Source: Streptomyces sp. NBC_01689
GTDB lineage: Bacteria; Actinomycetota; Actinomycetes; Streptomycetales; Streptomycetaceae
Length of the DNA stretch: 64,000 bases
Direction of reading: 5' to 3'
NCBI RefSeq assembly: GCF_036250675.1
Contig: NZ_CP109592.1
Span: forward strand, 1,984,001 to 2,048,000
A model generated the notes under the pieces. The model was not told where the DNA came from and ran no database searches. It saw nothing but the letters and a program-made list of their open reading frames with translations. Numbering within the stretch: position 1 is the first letter of the stretch; every line of letters starts with the position of its first letter. Shown here piece by piece: positions 38,561 through 46,955 of the stretch. The translations under genes were made by a program, and so were the position numbers.

Positions 38561-38605
38561 GGTCCGGCCAGGTCCGGTCCGGCCAGGTCCGGTCCGGCCA
38601 GGTCC
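38561..38605. repeat. 15-bp tandem repeat, three copies
   Basis: GGTCCGGCCAGGTCC occurs three times in tandem, perfectly, at the end of the repeat zone. Confidence 0.95.
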
Positions 38606-38690
38606 GGTCTCGGGTCGGCCCGGTTCCGCCGGCGAGCGGCCCGGATCGACCTCGCCCAGGTCGACTCGCCCGGCTCAGCCCCGCAGGGGT

Positions 38691-38723
38691 CCCGCAACTT
38701 TTGGACTTGCGGGTCCATTTTTT
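38691..38723 (+). terminator. U-tract hairpin upstream of SDR gene
   Basis: CCCGCAA and TTGCGGG form a 7-bp stem with a 9-nt loop; a second, overlapping stem TGGAC/GTCCA is also possible. TTTTTT follows at 38718-38723. A T-run after a hairpin is rare in this genome and marks a true rho-independent terminator or attenuator, ending any transcript crossing the repeat zone 114 nt before the SDR start. Confidence 0.75.
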
Positions 38724-38836
38724 CCCTCGCACAGTGGACCCCGCAGCCCTGGCCGACCAGGGCCCCGTTCGGCCGAGGGCAGTGCGTGGCCCGGCCGGCC
38801 GGGATCACCGTGGAGAACGAAGCAACGGAGTGGATC

Positions 38837-39601
38837 ATGTCGACGCGTCTTGAGGGCAGGACCGCCCTGGTGACCGGAGCGACCAGCAACATCGGGCAGG
38901 CGATCGCGGAGGCCTTCGCCGCCGAGGGGGCGCACGTCGCCGTCTCCGGCCGCAGTGCCGAGCGTGGCCGGGAGGTCGTGGACGGCATCCGCGCCCGCGG
39001 CGGCCGCGCCGACTTCGTACGGGCCGACCTGGACGGCAGCGCCGCCGCCTCGCAGGCGCTGGCCAAGGAGGCGACGCGGGTGCTCGGCGGCCGGATCGAC
39101 GTCCTGGTCAACAACGCCGGCATCTACCCGGGCGACACCACGGCCGCCACCGACGAGAAGACCTTCGACCAGGTCTACGCCGTGAACGTGAAGGCCCCCT
39201 TCTTCCTGACCGCGGCCGTCGCCCCCGCGATGGTGGAGGCCGGCGGCGGCGCGATCATCAACCTCGGTTCCTGGATCGCCCGCCTGGGCATCCCCGTCGG
39301 CGCCCTCTACAGCTCCACCAAGGGAGCCGTCGAGACGCTGACCCGGGCCTGGGCCGCGGAGTTCGGGCCGCGGGGCGTGCGCGTGAACGCGATCTCCCCC
39401 GGCGTGGTGCTGCCGCCCGGCTCGGGCGAGGAGCGCGCCTCCGCGGTCATGATGAAGGGCACCCCCGCGGGCCGGATGGGCACGCCCGACGCCATCGCGC
39501 ACGCGGCCGTGTACCTGGCGGCCGACGAGTCCTCGTTCGTGCACGGCATCGTGCTCGACGTCGACGGCGGCCGCACCACCGCCGCCGTCATCGCCGCCTG
39601 A
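38837..39601 (+). CDS. SDR-family NAD(P)-dependent oxidoreductase
   Basis: A 254-residue classical short-chain dehydrogenase. The cofactor motif TGATSNIG is at 13-20, NNAG near 91, and the catalytic Ser (NLGSW, about 145), Y158 and K162 (YSSTK). The C-terminus GIVLDVDGG is typical of the FabG-like group. The ATG at 38837 follows GGAG by 6 nt. It reduces or oxidises a carbonyl/alcohol; substrate unknown. It sits alone after a repeat zone and a U-tract terminator, which may attenuate it. Confidence 0.93.
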   Translation: MSTRLEGRTALVTGATSNIGQAIAEAFAAEGAHVAVSGRSAERGREVVDGIRARGGRADFVRADLDGSAAASQALAKEATRVLGGRIDVLVNNAGIYPGDTTAATDEKTFDQVYAVNVKAPFFLTAAVAPAMVEAGGGAIINLGSWIARLGIPVGALYSSTKGAVETLTRAWAAEFGPRGVRVNAISPGVVLPPGSGEERASAVMMKGTPAGRMGTPDAIAHAAVYLAADESSFVHGIVLDVDGGRTTAAVIAA

Positions 39602-39775
39602 CCCGCCCCACGACCGCCGGCGCCTTCCCGGCCGGCCGGCCACGCCCGCCGACTGATCGGCCCCGTACGGGAATTGGCGTCCGCCCGCCGCATCCGAATC
39701 CACCCCCGCCCCGGAAGTACGGCGAGAGAAGCGACAACGCGCGCGTGAGGACCACGCCGAAGGGTGCCGGGGGCC

Positions 39776-39940
39776 ATGCCGAATCCTCAACCGGGGCAAC
39801 ACAGCCCCGAGGCCGTGTACATCAGCCACGTGGGCAACTGCCGTGTCTGCAAACGGGAGTCGGGGCGCTGCCCGCGCGCCGAGCGGTTGTGGCGCGTGTA
39901 CCAGGAGTGGCGTGCCACCACGCGGGACCGCTCCGACTGA
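39776..39940 (+). CDS. 54-residue protein with C-x2-C-x6-C motif
   Basis: A short gene. It begins MPNPQPGQHSPEAVYISHVG and has H18, C22, C25 and C32, spaced like a small metal (zinc) site, then a Trp-rich helix (RLWRVYQEWR). GGGGG precedes the ATG. I believe similar short proteins occur in other Streptomyces, but I cannot name the family. A strong hairpin follows it. Role unknown; a zinc-ribbon-like regulator or adaptor is possible. Confidence 0.65.
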   Translation: MPNPQPGQHSPEAVYISHVGNCRVCKRESGRCPRAERLWRVYQEWRATTRDRSD

Positions 39941-39973
39941 GCGCCGGGCGGCCCGCCGCGGGCAGCGCGGCCG

Positions 39974-40004
39974 GACCGCCCGGCGACGGTGCCGCCGGGC
40001 GGTC
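39974..40004. terminator. 12-bp hairpin terminator
   Basis: Arms GACCGCCCGGCG and CGCCGGGCGGTC with loop ACGGTGC, between the 54-residue gene and the convergent lysA gene. No U-tract. Confidence 0.75.
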
Positions 40005-40164
40005 GCGGGCGGGGCCACGGCACGGCCGCGACCGCGCCCTGTGATCCGCGGGTCCGCCGCCCGTATGCGTGTCCGTGCGCGGACGGGCGGAGCCGAAGGG
40101 GGTGCCTCCGGGCGAGGGGCCGGGCCGTCACCCGCCCGGAGGCCGCAGGGGAAGACGGTGCCCG

Positions 40165-41499
40165 CTACAGGCCCACGTCGCGGCTGCGGATGTCGTCCAG
40201 CGACTCGCGGCGGACGAGGAGTCGGGCGTGGCCACCGCGGACGGCGATCACCGGTGGGCGGCCGACCATGTTGTAGCCGGACGCCATGGAGAGGTGGTAG
40301 GCGCCCGCGACCGGGACCGCCAGCAGGTCGCCAGGGCGCACGTCGGCGGGGAGTTCGACATCGGTGGCCAGGACGTCACCGGCCTCGCAGTGGCGGCCCA
40401 CGACCGTCACCGCGGCCCGCTCCGCGGCACTGTGACGGCCGATCAGCCGGGGCGCGTAGCGCACTCCGTAGAGCGCGGGACGGGGGTTGTCGCTCATCCC
40501 GCCGTCGACGGCGACGTACACGTGGTCGCCGGTCCGTTTGACGGCGAGGACGTGGTACAGGGCGATCCCCGCCGGTCCCACGACAGCGCGGCCCGGCTCG
40601 ATCATCAGACGGGGCACGGCCAGCCCGGCGGCCGCGCACGCGTCGGCGAGTTCGCCGCGGACCCGGCGCGCCAGGGCCGTGAGATCCAGGGCCTGTTCGC
40701 CCGGCCGGTAGGCGATGCCGTGGCCGCCGCCGAGATCGAGTTCGGGCAGGACGACGCCGTGCTGTTCACGCAGGCGCGCCATGAGTCCCACCATGCGGCG
40801 CACGGCGAGGAGATACGGCTTCACGCTGGTGATCTGCGACCCCAAGTGGCAGTGCAGTCCGGTGAGTTCGAGCTGCGGCTGGTCGAGGATCCGGGTGATG
40901 GCGTGCTGCGCGTAGCCGTCGGCCATGGACAGGCCGAACTTCTGGTCGTCGGTGCCCGTCCGGATCTTCTCGTGACCGCCCGCGCTGATGGCCGGCACCA
41001 CCCGCACCATGACCTTCTGATGGCCGCCGGGCCCGACGGCGGCGGCCAGCCGGGCGATCTCCGAAGGGCTGTCGATCACGATGCGCCCGACTCCCAGCCG
41101 CAGCGCGGATTCCAGGTCCTGCGGGGACTTGGCGTTGCCGTGCAGCACGATCCGCTCGGGCGGGAACCCGGTGGTCACCGCGAGTTCCAGCTCACCGGCG
41201 GAGCAGACGTCGAGGCCGAGGCCCTCCTCCTCCACCCAGTGGGCCATGCCCCGGCAGAGGAACGCCTTGGCCGCGTACAGGACGTCCGCGTCGGGGAAGG
41301 CGTGGCGGTAGGTACGGCACCGCTCGCGCACCTCGCCCTCGTCGAGCACGTAGGCGGGGGTGCCGAAGCGGTCGGCGATCTCGGCGAGCGGGACGCCGCC
41401 CACGGCCAGTTCGCCCTGGTGGGACTCGGTGGCCGAGGCGGGCCACACCGACAGTCCGTCGCCGGTGGTGCTGACGGCGGATTCGTGAACAGTGGTCAT
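40165..41499 (-). CDS. lysA: Diaminopimelate decarboxylase
   Basis: A 444-residue PLP enzyme that converts meso-diaminopimelate to L-lysine. The PLP lysine is K78 (VLYAAKAF), HCHLGSQ (about 237) and EPGR are the cofactor-binding loops, and CEAGDVL supplies the substrate-binding Cys. This is the fold type III family; ornithine-type relatives are possible but the length and motifs fit LysA. The ATG follows GAGAGGGA. It lies 13 nt behind an SAV_915-like membrane protein gene, probably in one operon. Whether it is the main or a second LysA cannot be told here. Confidence 0.88.
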   Translation of the reverse strand: MTTVHESAVSTTGDGLSVWPASATESHQGELAVGGVPLAEIADRFGTPAYVLDEGEVRERCRTYRHAFPDADVLYAAKAFLCRGMAHWVEEEGLGLDVCSAGELELAVTTGFPPERIVLHGNAKSPQDLESALRLGVGRIVIDSPSEIARLAAAVGPGGHQKVMVRVVPAISAGGHEKIRTGTDDQKFGLSMADGYAQHAITRILDQPQLELTGLHCHLGSQITSVKPYLLAVRRMVGLMARLREQHGVVLPELDLGGGHGIAYRPGEQALDLTALARRVRGELADACAAAGLAVPRLMIEPGRAVVGPAGIALYHVLAVKRTGDHVYVAVDGGMSDNPRPALYGVRYAPRLIGRHSAAERAAVTVVGRHCEAGDVLATDVELPADVRPGDLLAVPVAGAYHLSMASGYNMVGRPPVIAVRGGHARLLVRRESLDDIRSRDVGL

Positions 41500-41512
41500 C
41501 GCGCGTTCCCTC

Positions 41513-42061
41513 TCAACCGATCCACAGCGCCAGTGCCGAGACGACCGCGGCGGCGCCGGTCACCCGCAGCACGCCGACGGCCTGCGGATCCCATGCGCTC
41601 CTGCGGGCACGGGGTGCGGCCGGCTCCTGCTCGACGGAGGCCGCGGCCCCGAACGACGCGGGGGTGGAAGGCCCGGTCCGGGTGAGAGCCGGTACGGCCC
41701 GGTCGGGGGCCGGTGCAGCCCGATCGAGCGCCGGGACGGCCCGGTTCGGGGTCGGCGCGGCCCGGTTCGGGGTCGGGGCCGGCGCGGAGAAGGAGGGATC
41801 CACCGTGACCGTGGTGACTCCGAGCGGCTCGGCCAGCGCGCGCAGGGCAGGCTCGGCGAGCCTGATCCACGCGTGTCCGGGGCCGAGTGTGGCGGTCAGT
41901 CTGCGCTCCGAGGTGAAGCCGACGGCCGTCCGCTCGCCCAGTGGCGTACGGAAGAGCCGGGCGGTACACCCTGCCGACCCCGGCCGGACCGGAACGAACA
42001 GCGCTCCGGCCGGGAATCGTTCGGCGGGCTCGGGGTCTTCAGCGCACGAGGGGTGGTGCAT
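41513..42061 (-). CDS. SAV_915-like (SseB-related) protein with C-terminal membrane segment
   Basis: A 182-residue protein. The N-terminal half (ALFVPVRPGSAGCTARLFRT, AVGFTSERRLTATLG, WIRLAEPALRALAEPLGV) matches the SAV_915/SseB-like domain. A Pro/Ala linker of NRA/DRA repeats follows, and the last 20 residues (VLRVTGAAAVVSALALWIG) form a membrane anchor. The ATG at 42061 follows GGAGG. It lies just upstream of lysA. Function unknown. Confidence 0.78.
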   Translation of the reverse strand: MHHPSCAEDPEPAERFPAGALFVPVRPGSAGCTARLFRTPLGERTAVGFTSERRLTATLGPGHAWIRLAEPALRALAEPLGVTTVTVDPSFSAPAPTPNRAAPTPNRAVPALDRAAPAPDRAVPALTRTGPSTPASFGAAASVEQEPAAPRARRSAWDPQAVGVLRVTGAAAVVSALALWIG

Positions 42062-42385
42062 GGGATGCCTCCTGGAGGATCCGGGACGGTTCGGTGAGCG
42101 CCTCGGCACCTCGGTCACGAGGGCCCCGGACCGGCGCTACCGCAGAAGCTATGCCCGTGTCCGCCGGTTCTCCGACCCGTCATGACGGGACGCTGACGGT
42201 GACCGTGCCGACGCTGACGGGATACTGACGCGCGGGACCGCCGGCCCGCGGTCGGCCGTCAGGAGCGCGCCAAAATGGGGCGTACGGGGTGTCGCAGCGC
42301 CCCTGGCCGGGAGTCAAATGGCTGCGGTCCCTCGCGGACCGCCCGCGGGAGGGACCCGTGGGCGTGTGCGAAGAACGGTCGAGCC
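42062..42385. other. Divergent control region (SAV_915-like / universal stress protein)
   Basis: No gene. It holds the 14-bp palindrome CCCGTCATGACGGG at 42176-42189 and two 11-bp direct repeats listed separately, plus a GATACT that could be a -10 for the stress protein. Confidence 0.55.
42189..42220 (+). promoter_or_regulatory. 11-bp direct repeats upstream of universal stress protein
   Basis: GACGCTGACGG occurs at 42189-42199 and 42210-42220, 21 nt apart (two helical turns), with a GATACT -10 candidate at 42221-42226. Suits cooperative binding of a response regulator. Confidence 0.5.
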
Positions 42386-42955
42386 ATGTCTGATTCCGGC
42401 GCCCCCTCAGCCGCTCGTGTCGTGGTGGGGGTCAGTGGCTCCCTCGGCAGTCTCACCGCCCTGTGCCGGGCCGCCGACGAGGCCCGGCGGCGGGGAGCCG
42501 AGCTGTGGCCCGTCCTGGCCTGGGAACCGCCCGGCGGTGAACTCGCCGCCCGTCGTACCCCGGCCTCGTACGTGCTGCTCGACGAGTGGCGGGGGCTGGC
42601 GCGGCGGAACCTCCTCACGGCGCTCGACGGCGTCTTCGGCGAGGCCGGCCCCGGAGTGCCGATGCGCGCCCTCGTCGCACGCGGCACCGCGGGCCGGACG
42701 CTGGTGGAAAGTGCCGGCCGCGAGACCGATCTCCTGGTCGTCGGCGCCGGCCGGCGCGGTGGCTGGCACCGGCTCTGTTCATGCTCGGTGAGCCGGTACT
42801 GCCTGGCCCACGCGGTCTGCCCGGTCCTCGCGGTCCCGCCGTCCCCGCTGGAGGCCGATCTGAGCAGCGTGCACCGGCGCAACCTGTGGCGGCTGCGCCT
42901 GGACACCCGGCACCTGGAGCGCCCGTCCGAGCGGACGGCCACGCCCGACGCCTGA
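42386..42955 (+). CDS. Universal stress protein (UspA family)
   Basis: A 189-residue single-domain USP. The N-terminal strand VVVGVSGSLGS and the segment LLVVGAGRRGGWHRLCSCSVSRYCLAHAVCPVLAV are typical; the classic ATP loop G-x2-G-x9-G-S/T is close to GAGRRGG...CSVS, so nucleotide binding is likely. The C-terminus has an extra basic tail. The ATG at 42386 lacks a strong ribosome site (GAGCC only). In Streptomyces such genes are often dormancy or hypoxia induced; the direct repeats upstream may reflect that. Confidence 0.85.
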   Translation: MSDSGAPSAARVVVGVSGSLGSLTALCRAADEARRRGAELWPVLAWEPPGGELAARRTPASYVLLDEWRGLARRNLLTALDGVFGEAGPGVPMRALVARGTAGRTLVESAGRETDLLVVGAGRRGGWHRLCSCSVSRYCLAHAVCPVLAVPPSPLEADLSSVHRRNLWRLRLDTRHLERPSERTATPDA

Positions 42956-43108
42956 CGGGGCGCGGCGACGCCCGACGGTCGCGCCCGACACCTGGCGGCC
43001 GCCCCCGGCCGATCCCGTCCGCGGCCGACCGGTCACCCGCCTACCCGCCCACCCGTCCGCCCGTGCACCCGTGCGCCCGTCCGCCGGGGGCCCAGGAGCA
43101 GGGGCCGG

Positions 43109-44056
43109 TCATTCCTTGTCCGGTGCCGCCACCGGCCGGGTGCATCCGACCTCCGGGGGCTTGGACATCTGCGCGCGGAGGTACAGGACGTCGCCGACGA
43201 AGAGGTCATAGACAAGTACGCCGATCACACCGCCGATCAGGGGACCCACGAGGGGAATCCAGAAGTAGTCGCGGAACGCCCCCGGCGACGTGCCGGGCAT
43301 GGCCAGCTCCCGCCAGCCCGCGGCCCAGGCGAACAGGCGCGGGCCGAGATCCCTGGCCGGGTTGATCGCGTACCCCGCGTTCGCTCCGTACGAGAGGCCG
43401 ATGGCGGCGACCGCGAGTCCGATCACCAGCGGTCCGAGGAAGATCCGTACCGCCGGGTTGCGCAGGTCGATGACCGCCATGATGAAGACGAGCATGAACG
43501 CCGCGCCGACGATCTGGTCGACGAGCGGCCCCCAGACTCCGCCGTGGAAGTACTCGGCGGGGAAGGTGCCGAAGATCGAGAAGGTGGCGAGGGTGTGCCC
43601 GTTCGTCTTCGGTCCCGTCATCGCCCGGTCCAGGGCGCTGATGGCGTCGTGATACACCGCGTACACCAGCGCGGCCCCGGCGAACGCGCCGACGACCTGG
43701 GCGATCACGTACGGCACGACCTTCGCCCAGGGGAATCTGCGGCGCAGCGCGAAGGCGAGGGTGACGGCCGGATTGAGGTGCGCGCCGCTGACACCGCCCG
43801 CCACGTAGACGCCGAAGGTGACGGCGAGGCCCCAGCCGGCCACCGGCATGAGCCAGTCACCGGCGGCGGCGAACATGGTCGTCGCTCCCGCGGTACGGCC
43901 CGAACCGGGAAGCGCGGCCACGGCCATGGCGGCGACACCGCACCCGAACGACACGAGGACGAACATCCCGAGGAACTCCGCCAGGCACTCGCCCGGCAGT
44001 CCGTCCCTGCGCCGGAACCGGGAGGGGCGCAGCAGGGGGTGAACGTGAACCGTCAT
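43109..44056 (-). CDS. MIP-family aquaglyceroporin
   Basis: A 315-residue channel with six membrane segments and two NPA boxes: N95-P96-A97 (SGAHLNPAVT) and N232-P233-A234 followed by R235-D236 (INPARDLGPR). The Asp after the second NPA marks glycerol-conducting members rather than strict water channels. The ATG at 44056 follows GGGAG. It may be a glycerol facilitator; no glycerol kinase or dehydrogenase gene is adjacent. The C-terminus is hydrophilic with PPEVGCTRPV. Confidence 0.92.
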   Translation of the reverse strand: MTVHVHPLLRPSRFRRRDGLPGECLAEFLGMFVLVSFGCGVAAMAVAALPGSGRTAGATTMFAAAGDWLMPVAGWGLAVTFGVYVAGGVSGAHLNPAVTLAFALRRRFPWAKVVPYVIAQVVGAFAGAALVYAVYHDAISALDRAMTGPKTNGHTLATFSIFGTFPAEYFHGGVWGPLVDQIVGAAFMLVFIMAVIDLRNPAVRIFLGPLVIGLAVAAIGLSYGANAGYAINPARDLGPRLFAWAAGWRELAMPGTSPGAFRDYFWIPLVGPLIGGVIGVLVYDLFVGDVLYLRAQMSKPPEVGCTRPVAAPDKE

Positions 44057-44118
44057 CGTGGCTCCCTGGGGGCCGGGGACGCCGGAGTCCGACCGGCACG
44101 GGCGGGTGAAGGCGCCGG

Positions 44119-44967
44119 CTACGCTCTGTCGCCGTCGGGACGGTACTGGAACCGCGTCACCCACTGCGGGAGATCACGTTCGAGGTCGCTCCGCTGCTGG
44201 AGGCCCGCTTCGAAGAGGTGCTTGGCGACGTGCTGTTGGGCGGGACGGTTCACCGCGGCCCAGAAGGCGTCCATCTGGTCCTTGAGTTCACCGGCCGGAC
44301 GCTTCGTGGCGAGGTTGACGAAGTGCTTGATGTCCCTGATCGTGTGCAGGTCGAACTGGGCGACACGGGACGCGAAGTCGTCGACGAAGGCGTCGAGTTC
44401 GGCGTCGGGGAAGGCCCGGTTCATGTAGCCGTACCGTTCGGCGAGCGCCCCGTCGTAGTCGAGACCGCCGAAGAGGATCTCGAACGTCCGGCCCCGGCCG
44501 ACCAGCCCGGGCAGGACCGTGGCGGGGCCGCCGCCCGGGACGGCGCTCATGCCGATCTCGAACTGACCGATGATCGCCTTCTCGCGGCTCGCGAACCGGA
44601 TGTCGGTGGCGAGGAGGAACTCGCTGCCCGCGCCGCGTGCCCTGCCGCGGACCGAGGCGATGGTGACCACCGGCAGGGTCATGAGACGGGTGAGCACCGT
44701 CGTCCAGGGGTGGATCTCCTCCGGGTGGGCGAGCGCGTGCCGCAGCGCGTTCTCGTCGGAGAGGTCGAAGTGGGCCAGGTAGTAGTCCGGGTCGGCACTG
44801 TCGAAGACGATGACCGCCAGCGTGTCGCTCTCCTCTGCCCGCGTCAGCAGCGCGCCCAACTCCTCGGTCATCGCCGCGTCGACGAGGTTGACCGGAGGGT
44901 TGTCGAAGGTCACCCGCCACAGCGCGGGCGACTGCTCGGTGAGGGCAAACGTCCTCGGTGCGTCCAT
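44119..44967 (-). CDS. Enoyl-CoA hydratase/isomerase-family protein
   Basis: A 282-residue crotonase-fold protein. The oxyanion-hole segment is ASVRGRARGAGSEFLLATDIRFAS, and FDNPPVNLVDAAM near the N-terminus fits. The active-site Glu positions of hydratases are not clear, so activity may differ. The ATG at 44967 has TAGCGT ending 7 nt upstream and no ribosome site, so it is probably leaderless. Upstream 44968-45247 contains nothing else I recognise. Substrate unknown. Confidence 0.85.
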   Translation of the reverse strand: MDAPRTFALTEQSPALWRVTFDNPPVNLVDAAMTEELGALLTRAEESDTLAVIVFDSADPDYYLAHFDLSDENALRHALAHPEEIHPWTTVLTRLMTLPVVTIASVRGRARGAGSEFLLATDIRFASREKAIIGQFEIGMSAVPGGGPATVLPGLVGRGRTFEILFGGLDYDGALAERYGYMNRAFPDAELDAFVDDFASRVAQFDLHTIRDIKHFVNLATKRPAGELKDQMDAFWAAVNRPAQQHVAKHLFEAGLQQRSDLERDLPQWVTRFQYRPDGDRA

Positions 44968-45247
44968 GGAGCCGACGCTAGTGAAGCCCGCCCGAACGGC
45001 AAGCCGGCCCTGTCCGATCGAGTGCCACCCGCGGCCCCGGCGGTCCGCCCCGGCGCGCTCCGTCCCGACCGTCGCGTCGCACCGCCTCGCGTCCCGGCGC
45101 GGTTCCCGTCCCGGCGGCACGGAACGCCCCGATGCACCGGTCGGGAGCGGAGGTCCCGTGCCGTCGCTCGCGAAGGCGCTCTGACGGTCCCGCACAGGAC
45201 CTGCGTCCCGGTCGCGCGGAGATCCCGTACCGGTCGCGCGCGTGCGA

Positions 45248-45296
45248 ACCGGTGGACGGGCCGCGGGCGAGGTCCGGCCCCGCGGCCCGTACCGGT
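45248..45296 (-). terminator. Hairpin terminator of MFS gene
   Basis: Arms ACGGGCCGCGGG and CCCGCGGCCCGT (12 bp), extended by ACCGGT on both sides with a 2-nt bulge, loop 11 nt. It lies directly downstream of the minus-strand MFS stop. Confidence 0.8.
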
Positions 45297-45300
45297 CCGT

Positions 45301-46530
45301 TCAGTCGTCCGCGCCCAGGGCCGCCACGTCCTGTCCGGCGGCCTGCTGGGCTTCTCCGCCGGACGAGGTGATCACCACGGAGCGCGGGCTGCCGCGGTCC
45401 ATGAAGCCGCCGGTGAACGCCAGGCCGAGACCCGCCACCGCGAGAGCCGCGCCGACGAGACTCGGCGAGGCCCATCCCCAGCCGGCCGACACGGCGAGGC
45501 CGCCGAGCCAGGCGCCGCCCGCGTTGGCCAGGTTGAAGGCGGAGTGGTTGGAGGCCGCCGCCATGGTCGGGGCGTCCTTCGCCTTGGCCATGAGCAGCAT
45601 CTGCACGGGGGTGGTGATGAGGGCTCCCACCGCGCCGATGAAGGTGATCGTCATCAGGGCGGGCACGAGGGCGTGCACGGCGAAGTAGAACGTCACCAGT
45701 CCCGCGGCGAGCAGGGTGAGTCCCGCGTACAGCGTCGGACGCAGCGCGCGGTCCGTGAGGGGACCCGCGACCAGCGTGCCCAGCGTCATACCGACGCCGT
45801 AGAGCGCGAGGACCAGCGTGGTCGAGGAGTCCGAGATGCCGGTCAGATGCGTGAGCATGGGCACCAGATAGCTGTAGACGGCGAAGAACCCGCCGAAGCC
45901 GACCACCGCCGTGGCCAGGCCGATCGCGACCTGCCGGTTCCCCATCGCACGCAGTTCGTGCCCGATGCCGGACTGCCGTCCGCGCGGCTGGTGCGGGACG
46001 AACCTGGCCAGCGACGCCAGCGCGATCAGGCCGATGACGGCGACGGCGCCGTAGGCGGACCGCCAGCCCAGCTGCTGTCCGAGGGCCGTGCCGGCCGGGA
46101 CACCGATGATGTTCGCGACGGTGAGGCCGAGGAACATCTTCGAGACCGCGCGGGCGGCCCGTTCGGGCGCCACGAGGCGTGAGGCCACGACGGCGCCCAC
46201 GCCGAACAGCGCGCCGTGCGGCAGGCCCGCCAGGAAGCGTGCGGCGAACAGGAGGCCGAAGCCGGGAGCGAACGCGGACGCGAGGTTGCCGATCACGAAC
46301 AGCCCCGACAGGAGCAGCAGCAGCCGTTTGTGGGGGACGCGCGCGCCGAGGCCCGTCAGTACGGGCGCGCCCACGACGACACCGAGCGCGTAGGCCGACA
46401 CGAGGTTGCCGGCGTGCGGCACCGAGACGCCGACGCCGTCGGCGATCTGGGGCAGCAGCCCCATCGTGGCGAACTCGGTGGTGCCGATACCGAACGCGAC
46501 GACAGCCAGGGCCAGCAGGGCAAGTGGCAT
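45301..46530 (-). CDS. MFS transporter (DHA1 type, AraJ/NepI-like)
   Basis: A 409-residue, 12-TM transporter beginning MPLALLALAVVAFGIGTTEF, the characteristic start of the small-molecule (arabinose/purine-ribonucleoside/drug) efflux group. LPHGALFGVGAVVASRLV and motif C-like FVIGNLASAFAP follow. The ATG at 46530 is chosen for its closeness to TM1. It ends at a strong hairpin. Cargo unknown. Confidence 0.9.
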   Translation of the reverse strand: MPLALLALAVVAFGIGTTEFATMGLLPQIADGVGVSVPHAGNLVSAYALGVVVGAPVLTGLGARVPHKRLLLLLSGLFVIGNLASAFAPGFGLLFAARFLAGLPHGALFGVGAVVASRLVAPERAARAVSKMFLGLTVANIIGVPAGTALGQQLGWRSAYGAVAVIGLIALASLARFVPHQPRGRQSGIGHELRAMGNRQVAIGLATAVVGFGGFFAVYSYLVPMLTHLTGISDSSTTLVLALYGVGMTLGTLVAGPLTDRALRPTLYAGLTLLAAGLVTFYFAVHALVPALMTITFIGAVGALITTPVQMLLMAKAKDAPTMAAASNHSAFNLANAGGAWLGGLAVSAGWGWASPSLVGAALAVAGLGLAFTGGFMDRGSPRSVVITSSGGEAQQAAGQDVAALGADD

Positions 46531-46955
46531 GGCGCAGGAGAACCCTTCGAAGACAGCGATCCAGGAACCGGGGAGCAGCAGGAAGGGCCTGGATCGTGTC
46601 CAGCTCCCGTCACCTGGCGGGCACCGTTGCCCGTCGCCCCCTCGGAACAGGGCAAGGCCCTGAACGCGGCAACAGCGACCGGAGCCCCGTGCATTCCGCG
46701 GGGCGGCGGGCCACGGCATGACCTGCGTCACGTCACCCGCCCCGCCCTCACCTCCGCCCTTCCTGCCGCCTCCGCCACCCGCCCGGCGCGCTCCCCACCG
46801 ACACCTGCCCGGCGCGCTCCCCACCGGCACCCGCGTCGCCTTCCCCACCGGCGGCCGCCGATCCCTCTCCCCCATCGGCACCTCTACCCGCCGTCCCGCG
46901 CGGGCGTCTCCGCGGCCGACCGGGACACCGATCCCTTCTGGGGGAAGATGTAAAT
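46531..46955. other. Gene-free 425-bp gap with a short repeat
   Basis: No convincing gene on either strand. C-rich; a 20-bp unit GCCCGGCGCGCTCCCCACCG recurs at 46781-46800 and 46807-46826. Promoters for the two divergent genes must lie here but were not recognised. Confidence 0.6.

Noticed and set aside
37683-38853. Long open frames on both strands across the repeat zone
   Set aside because: Repeats with extreme GC keep frames open; composition is Arg/Pro/Gly-only and frames shift between repeat copies.
46781-46826. 20-bp repeat pair as CRISPR-like
   Set aside because: Only two units with a 6-bp gap and no spacer; simple duplication.
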